This document shows positions 6,769 through 11,128 of a DNA stretch of 11,128 nt, one piece after another. The stretch's first letter is position 1, and the number at the start of each line of letters is the position of its first letter. Origin of the DNA: Bacteroidota bacterium (lineage in GTDB: Bacteria > Bacteroidota > Bacteroidia > Bacteroidales > Paludibacteraceae); NCBI GenBank assembly GCA_017860335.1, contig JAFNAU010000155.1:1-11128 (forward strand). Reading direction: 5' to 3'. Below the pieces are notes generated by a model. That model ran no database searches and was not told the DNA's origin. It saw only the letters and a program-made list of their open reading frames with translations. The translations under genes were made by a program, and so were the position numbers.

Positions 6769-7743
6769 ATGAAACATCTGAAATTAATGCTTGTAATCAT
6801 GCTGTTGGGATGTATTTTCAATAGTTTGCAAGCCCAGTATATGTCCGACACCGAGAGGCTTCCGATAACTGTATGGATTCCCGACGATGTGGAAGATATT
6901 CCACCTGCTGTGGTAAATGTGCTGCAAAACAAACTCATACAGATTGCAACGCAGAATGGTATCACAGGTTCAACCGATATTATGCGTTTCATTTTTACGG
7001 CGAATATCAATGTCATTACTAAAGATATCACCCCCACGGCACCTGCCATGCATGCTTACACCATGAATGTGAATATGTATATCGGCGATGGAGTGGACGG
7101 AAAAGCTTTCTCAAGTTATTCCGCCACTGTGAAAGGAGTGGGAGAGAACGAAACAAAAGCCTATCTGTCCGGTTTGAAAAATATTAAAACGAATAATCCG
7201 GAATATCAGCGGTTTATTCAAGAGGGAAAATCCAAGATAATCGCTTATTACAACTCGCAGTGTGATTTTATCATTAAAAATGCCCGGACACTGGCTAATA
7301 TGAACCGCTTTGATGAAGCTATCTGGAATCTCTCATCCATACCGGATGTATGCCCCGATTGCTGGAACAAGGCACAGGCAGCGCTCGGACCCATCTTCCG
7401 CCAGAAAATTGATTTTGACTGCAAGGAGAAAATAAACCTTGCCAATAATATCTGGAATGCCGGTCAGAGCTGGAATGCAGCCAACGATGCGGGCGCGGTG
7501 CTGTCAACCATTGATCCGAATTCCTCGTGCGTGGGTGAAATTAAAGTGATTGCCAACAAGATTGAAAAACGTATTCGGGAAGTGGACAGCCGCGAGTGGA
7601 AATTTATTTATGATTACAATATCGGTCTTACCCGCGACTGGATCAAAGCATACCGCGATGTGGGAGTTGCCTGGGGAAACGGACAGCCGAGGACAGTCAT
7701 TTATAACAACTTCAGAAGAACCTATTTTGTAAGACGAAGGTAA
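6769..7743 (+). CDS. Secreted protein with alpha/beta N-terminal domain and helical C-terminal part
   Basis: 324 residues, last gene of the operon. The signal peptide is MKHLKLMLVIMLLGCIFNSLQA, with cleavage before QYMSDTERLP. LLGC could be read as a lipobox, but the hydrophobic stretch in front of it is short and the SLQA site is better. Residues 25-150 alternate strands and helices (LPITVWIPDD, VLQNKLIQIATQNGI, MRFIFTANINVITKDI, YTMNVNMYIGDGVDG, ATVKGVGENETKAYLSGLKNI), again recalling the CsgG/LpoB kind of domain. Residues 155-285 are helical with four paired cysteines (C169, PDVCPDCW, DFDCKEK, SSCVGE) and TPR-like spacing (MNRFDEAIWNLSSIP). The tail is basic (RRTYFVRRR). Members of this type accompany the DUF6175-like gene in Bacteroidales as far as I recall. 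A strong terminator follows 20 nt later. Function unknown. Confidence 0.8.
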   Translation: MKHLKLMLVIMLLGCIFNSLQAQYMSDTERLPITVWIPDDVEDIPPAVVNVLQNKLIQIATQNGITGSTDIMRFIFTANINVITKDITPTAPAMHAYTMNVNMYIGDGVDGKAFSSYSATVKGVGENETKAYLSGLKNIKTNNPEYQRFIQEGKSKIIAYYNSQCDFIIKNARTLANMNRFDEAIWNLSSIPDVCPDCWNKAQAALGPIFRQKIDFDCKEKINLANNIWNAGQSWNAANDAGAVLSTIDPNSSCVGEIKVIANKIEKRIREVDSREWKFIYDYNIGLTRDWIKAYRDVGVAWGNGQPRTVIYNNFRRTYFVRRR

Positions 7744-7764
7744 ATTCTGATTATCAATATTAAT

Positions 7765-7798
7765 AAAAATCCCTTTCCGGATAGGAGAGGGATTTTTT
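7765..7798 (+). terminator. Strong intrinsic terminator of the secreted-protein operon (probably bidirectional)
   Basis: AAAATCCCT at 7766-7774 pairs with AGGGATTTT at 7788-7796; inside it TCC pairs with GGA around a GGATA loop, giving about 13 pairs with one T-G. A run of six T follows. The minus strand also shows a T-rich end, so it may stop lipA transcription coming from the right as well. Confidence 0.9.
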
Positions 7799-7812
7799 AT
7801 TGTTCAGGTTTG

Positions 7813-7844
7813 GACCTCATACATAAAATGTATAGTTGAAGGTC
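7813..7844. repeat. Nested inverted repeat between the operon and lipA
   Basis: An inner palindrome ATACAT-AAA-ATGTAT (7819-7833) is enclosed by GACCT (7813-7817) and AGGTC (7840-7844). It lies in the 3' region of lipA and beyond the operon terminator. It could form a cruciform or RNA hairpin without a U-tract. Role unknown. Confidence 0.45.
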
Positions 7845-7893
7845 TGAGCAGTATTACGATTTCTGAAATTCAGTTCAATATACCCCGAAAGTT

Positions 7894-8739
7894 TTATAAC
7901 AGGTGTTTTTCGGCGCAGTATGACGAACGAACCAGCGGTGCGCTTTCGACGATCCGGAAACCTTTTATTAACCCGGTTTTTTTATATTCGGCAAATTTAT
8001 CGGGATGAATGTATTCGCTCACAGCTATATTTTTACGCGAGGGCTGCATGTATTGTCCGATGGTGAGCACCGAACATCCGGTAGCCAGGGCATCATCCAT
8101 CAGTTCGAGCACTTCTTCCTCCGTTTCACCAAGTCCCAGCATGATGCCAGTTTTGGCTGTAGCTCCGCTGTTTGCAATGTGTTTCAGTACACTCAGACTG
8201 GTTTCGTATTTTGCTTTGGTACGTATCTGTGTAGTAAGTCGTTTTACGGTTTCCAGGTTGTGTGAAATGATTTCGGGCTTTTCTGCAATCACCCGGTCAA
8301 TCAGCTCTGTGTCGCCATCGAAGTCGGGTATCAGTACTTCCAGTGTTAGTTGCGGATTAACGGTTTTGATCACCCGAATAGTTTTAGCCCAGTGTGCAGC
8401 TCCCTTGTCGGGCAGGTCGTCGCGGTCCACGGAAGTTATTACGGCATGTTTCAGCTTCATCAGCCGGATTGATTCGGCTACTTTGCGGGGTTCTTCGGGA
8501 TCAACAGGAAGAGGTTTTCCGGTCAGTGTGTTGCAGAAACGGCATGCGCGGGTGCATATTTCCCCCAGTATCATAAAGGTAGCTGTTCCCCGATTCCAGC
8601 ATTCGCACATGTTGGGGCATCGTCCGCTGGTGCAGATGGTGTGCAGGTTATTTTCTTTTACAATTTTATTTACCAGAGTGAAATTTTCGGTGCTTTGCAG
8701 GTTGGTTTTCAGCCATGCCGGTTTTCGGAGGTATGTCAT
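7894..8739 (-). CDS. lipA: Lipoyl synthase (radical SAM)
   Basis: Inserts two sulfur atoms into protein-bound octanoyl groups to make the lipoyl cofactor of pyruvate dehydrogenase, 2-oxoacid dehydrogenases and the glycine cleavage system. All hallmarks are present in the 281 residues: the auxiliary-cluster cysteines C36-x4-C41-x5-C47 (in CTSGRCPNMCECW), the radical SAM CxxxCxxC at C62, C66 and C69 (GEICTRACRFCN), VDRDDLPDKGAAHW, ISHNLETV, KTGIMLGLGETEEE, the QYMQPSRKN block and the C-terminal RSSY motif at 271-274, whose Ser ligates the auxiliary cluster. An extra Cys45 stands where many homologues have Gly. Length is normal for Bacteroidetes. The ATG at 8739 has an A-rich leader and no clear Shine-Dalgarno site, as usual in the phylum. 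It is transcribed alone, convergent with the upstream operon. No lipB is in the window. Confidence 0.98.
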   Translation of the reverse strand: MTYLRKPAWLKTNLQSTENFTLVNKIVKENNLHTICTSGRCPNMCECWNRGTATFMILGEICTRACRFCNTLTGKPLPVDPEEPRKVAESIRLMKLKHAVITSVDRDDLPDKGAAHWAKTIRVIKTVNPQLTLEVLIPDFDGDTELIDRVIAEKPEIISHNLETVKRLTTQIRTKAKYETSLSVLKHIANSGATAKTGIMLGLGETEEEVLELMDDALATGCSVLTIGQYMQPSRKNIAVSEYIHPDKFAEYKKTGLIKGFRIVESAPLVRSSYCAEKHLL

Positions 8740-8827
8740 TTTTTATCTGTATGCTAAAGAATATAAGGGATGGACTGCTGATTTTACCCGGTTGTCGGGT
8801 CTTATACAGTCACGTAAATCAACAGTG

Positions 8828-8859
8828 CAAATTTAGGAAAAAACAAACCGTCCGGCAAA
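8828..8859 (-). promoter_or_regulatory. Bacteroidetes-type promoter of lipA (TTTG-N20-TAAATTTG)
   Basis: On the minus strand TTTG (8859-8856) is followed after exactly 20 nt by TAAATTTG (8835-8828), a full match to the -33/-7 consensus with normal spacing. Transcription would start near 8821, giving a leader of about 80 nt that contains a small hairpin ACCCG/CGGGT at 8786-8800. Confidence 0.75.
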
Positions 8860-9003
8860 TGTTTAACAGAATGGTTTCAGTTAAGACGGATCTTTAGGCT
8901 GACGGTTTTCTGGAAAATGAATAGCGTTTTCGTAATCTGTTGTCTGAATTTCATCTGCGTCAGTGAACTAATTAACAATACGGATAAATTAATTTCTTTT
9001 TTT

Positions 9004-9111
9004 CAGACTAAGGAAAAACTGAAATTCAAACAAGATAAGGAAAGTGTACAGTTAAGTTTACCTAAAGTACCTGACGAAACAGATTACGTGGTGGAACTGA
9101 CCTGCAAATAA
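9004..9111 (+). pseudogene. Possible C-terminal remnant of a glycosidase (alpha-L-fucosidase-like)
   Basis: The last 35 codons of a plus-strand frame ending in TAA at 9109-9111 read KLKFKQDKESVQLSLP, then DETDYVVELTCK. The pattern 'K-L-x-(F/W)-K-Q-x-x-x-x-V-x-(V/L)-x-LP', a short loop and a final strand 'Y-V-V-x-L' is what I remember of the C-terminal beta-sandwich end of GH29 fucosidases and some related Bacteroidetes glycosidases. The frame is open back to 8917, but the upstream codons (Cys- and Ile-rich) do not look like such an enzyme. A terminator follows 16 nt after the stop, as expected of a gene's true 3' end. So the rest of the gene was probably deleted when lipA's upstream region formed. 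The match is short and could be chance. Confidence 0.35.
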
Positions 9112-9126
9112 AACCAGCAGAAACTT

Positions 9127-9160
9127 AAAAAGCTGTCCGTTGAGCAGCCTTTTTAATTTT
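9127..9160. terminator. Hairpin terminator between the glycosidase remnant and tetR
   Basis: AAAA-A-GCTG at 9127-9135 pairs with CAGC-C-TTTT at 9145-9153 with one A/C mismatch and a 9-nt loop; more T follow on the plus strand (TTTTTAATTTTTT). The minus strand also has TTTTT after the stem, so it can end tetR transcription, whose stop lies 8 bp away. Confidence 0.65.
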
Positions 9161-9167
9161 TTCAGAA

Positions 9168-9752
9168 TTAAATTTCTTTTATCCCCTTGAATATGAACTC
9201 GATAATATCGGTGTTGCTCTTCTCAAGCTCAGTGCCAAGATTTTGACGAATATAGGGTACTTCAAGTCCTTTTAAAGCATAAAGAATGATGATCGATATT
9301 GTATCTACATCCATTTTTTTGAATTCTTTTTTCTCAACACCCTCTTTCAGAATGTTTTTAATCAGTCCCAGTTCTATTATGTCAATACGGCGACGAGAAC
9401 GCTCTACGGCGTAAATATCCCTGAAAAAATCAGCCCGAAGGGTACCGTTGCGGGTAACTGAATTTTTTACAGTGTAAAGATGAGTGATGATGAGTTCCTT
9501 CAGTTTGAGGTAAGGACTGAGGTTCTTTTGGGATACGTTGGTGAGCTTTTCTATGATAATATCTATCTCGTTGTCAATGACGGCTTTGTACACTTCATCC
9601 TTGCTTTTGAAATAGGTATATAGTGTACGTCTTCCTTTATGAGAAGCTTCCGCGATATCATTCATCGTCAGATTTTTCTTTCCATACGAAGCAAATAACT
9701 CCCGGGCTGCATCAATCAGTTGTTTTTTTGTTTTTGAAATCCGTTCAGTCAT
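9168..9752 (-). CDS. TetR/AcrR-family transcriptional regulator
   Basis: A 194-residue one-domain-plus-ligand-domain repressor. Residues 10-55 are a classical TetR helix-turn-helix: LIDAARELFASYGKKNLTMNDIAEASHKGRRTLYTYFKSKDEVYKAVI, with the usual G-x-x-x-x-T-(M/V)-x-DIA turn and the TLY-x-YF-x-SK recognition helix. The rest (about 60-194) is all helical, as in ligand-binding domains of the family, and shows no recognisable ligand signature. Length is typical. It is 78 nt downstream of the Gate-domain gene on the same strand and likely shares its transcript, so the structural gene and its regulator would be one autoregulated unit. I see no confident promoter in the 78-nt gap. The effector and target are unknown. 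Confidence 0.93.
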   Translation of the reverse strand: MTERISKTKKQLIDAARELFASYGKKNLTMNDIAEASHKGRRTLYTYFKSKDEVYKAVIDNEIDIIIEKLTNVSQKNLSPYLKLKELIITHLYTVKNSVTRNGTLRADFFRDIYAVERSRRRIDIIELGLIKNILKEGVEKKEFKKMDVDTISIIILYALKGLEVPYIRQNLGTELEKSNTDIIEFIFKGIKEI

Positions 9753-9830
9753 TTTATGTTTCTTTAATGGGGTCTAAATTAGTGTATTAATCTCATTTGT
9801 TTTAAATTCGCAGTCAGTTTTTAAAAATTA

Positions 9831-10781
9831 TTAATAATTTTCAGTCACCGCCTTTTCTTTTTGCCAGACGAAGTACCATAGCCGTACAGACCATACTATC
9901 AGAATGGCGAGTACAAACCGCGGAATAATCATCCAGAGTACAGGAACACCGATGGCTGCAAACAACAGGGTATCTTCGAGGGTGGAGTGATTGACAGCGA
10001 TGTGAAAGTTCAGAAAATTAGCATCCGGTTTACTTAGTTCGCCGTTTTCCACAGCATCAATCATTACTGCCGATCCATAAGTAAGTCCCAGTATGTGAGC
10101 AACAAACCAAAGAAAAGAAGTGGAGCGTGGCAGTCCCATGGCGCTCATTAGTGGAGCCAGTGTCCGGGAAATTACGTCAAGCCACCTGAACTCTTTCAGG
10201 ATATTCTGAAGCATCATCAGACCGGTGATGATAAGTACGACTTTCAGGATAAGCCAGAACGAACTGATGGCCCATCCCTGAAGCATTTGCAGGAACGTGT
10301 CGTAACTGGCAGCATCGGCTGTAACGGATGAAGTCCCCATGTGTGACGGAAGCAGCAGGTTCAGAAAATAGGCAGCGACAAAGGATGAACCGACACGCAG
10401 TAAAAACATCACGGCGTAGTTCGATCCTGTTTTGCTCTGAACTGCAGTTTCCACAATCATGTTGTGAGTTATCAGACACATTACTGCCAGTATGGTTATT
10501 TCGCGGGGACTGAGCGGCAGGGTGGTAAGTATGGCAATGGGAGCATACAGTGACATGAAGATACTTGTGATGAATACGATAGCAGCTTCGCCTGGTAATC
10601 CGATCAATGAAAAGACCGGAGTCAAATATCCGGCAATCAGGTCGATGACACCCAGATATTGAAGTAAGCTCACTCCGAGACTGATGGGAATGATTATTTT
10701 AAGAAGCCAGATGACTGTTTTCTTTGCTTTTGGCAATGATGACAGCACCGACTGTTTTAATCTTTCAATTGTTGTTGGCAT
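9831..10781 (-). CDS. Nucleoside recognition (Gate) domain membrane protein
   Basis: 316 residues with about eight to ten hydrophobic segments, forming two Gate-like halves (about 20-140 and 165-300). Typical elements are VIWLLKIIIPISLGVSLLQYLGVID, the PVFSLIGLPGEAAIVFITSIFMSLYAPIA block, and in the second half LAPLMSAMGLPRSTSFLWFVAHILGLTYGSA, followed by FHIAVNHSTLEDTLLF. The repeated 'L-x-P-(V/L)-(F/M)-x-x-x-GLP' motif is the mark of the family, which includes the FeoB core, NupC-type transporters and SpmA/SpmB. The gene is thus a probable inner-membrane transporter or channel, but its substrate cannot be read from sequence; the family name does not prove nucleoside binding. The ATG at 10781 has no clear Shine-Dalgarno site. 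It is the first gene of a unit with the TetR regulator, preceded by a hairpin 20 nt before its start. Confidence 0.88.
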   Translation of the reverse strand: MPTTIERLKQSVLSSLPKAKKTVIWLLKIIIPISLGVSLLQYLGVIDLIAGYLTPVFSLIGLPGEAAIVFITSIFMSLYAPIAILTTLPLSPREITILAVMCLITHNMIVETAVQSKTGSNYAVMFLLRVGSSFVAAYFLNLLLPSHMGTSSVTADAASYDTFLQMLQGWAISSFWLILKVVLIITGLMMLQNILKEFRWLDVISRTLAPLMSAMGLPRSTSFLWFVAHILGLTYGSAVMIDAVENGELSKPDANFLNFHIAVNHSTLEDTLLFAAIGVPVLWMIIPRFVLAILIVWSVRLWYFVWQKEKAVTENY

Positions 10782-10799
10782 GGAAGGTTTTGATTATAT

Positions 10800-10875
10800 T
10801 TAAAAAAAGAAAGGTTGTCTCCCGACAACCCAATCTTCTATTAACCTTAAATCTAATACCATGAAAAACACGATG
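10800..10875 (-). ncRNA. Candidate short leader RNA or small RNA ending at the hairpin
   Basis: A transcript beginning just after the TATCTTTG element (about 10869) would run through CATGGTATTAGATTTAAGG and end in the hairpin and U-tract. I remember very similar stretches (a GGTATTAGATTTAAGGTTAA-like block followed by a GC hairpin and T-run) from other Bacteroidales genomes, which would fit a recurrent RNA element; this memory is unverified. A 20-codon frame starts at the ATG at 10862 and runs through the hairpin to a TAA at 10802-10800, but coding into a terminator is probably coincidental. Confidence 0.45.
10801..10830 (-). terminator. Leader terminator/attenuator hairpin upstream of the Gate-domain gene
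   Basis: On the minus strand GGTTGTC pairs perfectly with GACAACC (10830-10824 and 10819-10813) around a GGGA tetraloop of the GNRA type, followed by TTTCTTTTTTT. It is a complete intrinsic terminator, yet stands between a promoter candidate and the gene start only 20 nt away. It therefore either attenuates the Gate-tetR transcript or ends a short RNA of about 70 nt. Confidence 0.75.
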
Positions 10876-10883
10876 CAAAGATA
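10876..10883 (-). promoter_or_regulatory. Candidate -7 element (TATCTTTG) of the leader transcript
   Basis: TATCTTTG on the minus strand fits TAnnTTTG exactly. A TTTT-containing stretch lies about 17 nt upstream instead of a clear TTTG, so the -33 box is poor. Its placement immediately before the leader RNA and hairpin supports use. Confidence 0.5.
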
Positions 10884-10953
10884 TAATGTTTTTATGTTGT
10901 AAAACATGTTTCGAAGAAAAATATTGTCTATATTAACTATAATTAACTTAAAA

Positions 10954-11010
10954 ACCAGATAAATACAGATACGTTTATCTTTATAGACCCGGTTGTTTAA
11001 AATATCTGGT
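10954..11010. repeat. Inverted repeat ACCAGATA...TATCTGGT with an inner hairpin
   Basis: Perfect 8-bp arms lie at 10954-10961 and 11003-11010. Within them AGATAAA (10957-10963) can alternatively pair with TTTATCT (10974-10980), and AGATA with TATCT around CGTT (10967-10980). The alternatives exclude one another and would be part of the leader if transcription starts at the promoter near 11023. Confidence 0.4.
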
Positions 11011-11016
11011 CAAACG

Positions 11017-11034
11017 AACGAACAAATGTATGTT
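11017..11034. promoter_or_regulatory. Operator-like palindrome overlapping a minus-strand -7 element
   Basis: AACGAACA-AA-TGTATGTT is an 18-bp imperfect palindrome with 6 of 8 arm positions matching, the size of a TetR-family operator. On the minus strand it contains TACATTTG (11030-11023), a full TAnnTTTG -7 match, with an A-tract upstream but no clear -33 box. A TetR dimer bound here would block this promoter. Regulation by the TetR gene in this window is inference. Confidence 0.4.
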
Positions 11035-11061
11035 TTTTTTTTGGAAAAGCTATTTTAATTA

Positions 11062-11128
11062 ATGAATTATGAATGATAAATGATGATTTGAAAATGTGCC
11101 AATTTGAAAATTTGAAAATTCGTTATTG
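11062..11128. repeat. AT-rich repetitive intergenic sequence (TTTGAAAAT repeats)
   Basis: TGAATTATGAATGATAAATGATG is followed by three TTTGAAAAT units at about 11086, 11104 and 11113, with GTGCCAA between the first two. Strings of this kind recur between genes in many Bacteroidetes genomes in my memory. No gene is visible in this stretch. Confidence 0.5.

Noticed and set aside
6769..6840. Lipoprotein assignment of the last operon gene through LLGC
   Set aside because: The hydrophobic stretch before the Cys is short and the signal peptidase I site SLQA/Q is more convincing; kept only as a remote option.
8009..8836. Long plus-strand frame of 275 codons opposite lipA
   Set aside because: It is the antisense of a certain lipoyl synthase gene; its serine-rich composition is typical of such shadow frames.

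Overview
The window looks like a chromosomal piece of a Bacteroidetes bacterium, most likely Bacteroidales or the neighbouring Marinilabiliales. The clues are promoter motifs of the TTTG / TAnnTTTG type, A-rich leaders without clear Shine-Dalgarno sites, AT-rich spacers between genes of moderate GC, a lipoyl synthase of Bacteroidetes type, and a block of secreted proteins that I recognise only from Bacteroidales. No tRNA, rRNA, transposase or CRISPR array is visible.

Layout. (1) 1-1043, minus: a carotenoid/isoprenoid pair, crtB (phytoene synthase) followed directly by idi (isopentenyl-diphosphate isomerase, cut by the window edge). crtB is broken by an out-of-frame internal deletion. (2) 1044-1926: an AT-rich spacer of almost 900 bp with only weak regulatory candidates. 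(3) 1927-7743, plus: six tightly spaced genes closed by a strong hairpin terminator. Every product begins with a signal peptide: an outer-membrane beta-barrel protein, three paralogous small-domain proteins arranged II, I+II, I (the last frameshifted), a DUF6175-like protein and a related protein with a helical C-terminal part. (4) 7894-8739, minus: lipA with a good Bacteroidetes promoter. (5) 8740-9167: a spacer with a possible C-terminal scrap of a glycosidase and a terminator. (6) 9168-10781, minus: a Gate-domain (nucleoside recognition) membrane protein followed by a TetR-type regulator. Upstream are a leader hairpin with a U-tract and a promoter overlapped by an operator-like palindrome. 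(7) 11062-11128: AT-rich repetitive sequence.

The item of greatest interest is the 1927-7743 operon. Its combination of one outer-membrane barrel with several small alpha/beta proteins resembling, by eye, the LPP20/FlgT-N and CsgG/LpoB kinds of fold suggests an undescribed cell-envelope complex; this is inference. The locus also shows remodelling: a likely tandem duplication of a gene pair with fusion of the middle genes, a 31-bp deletion in the last copy, and a 53-bp tandem duplication at the next gene junction. Together with the crtB deletion these could be real gene decay or assembly errors, and reads across the sites would decide.
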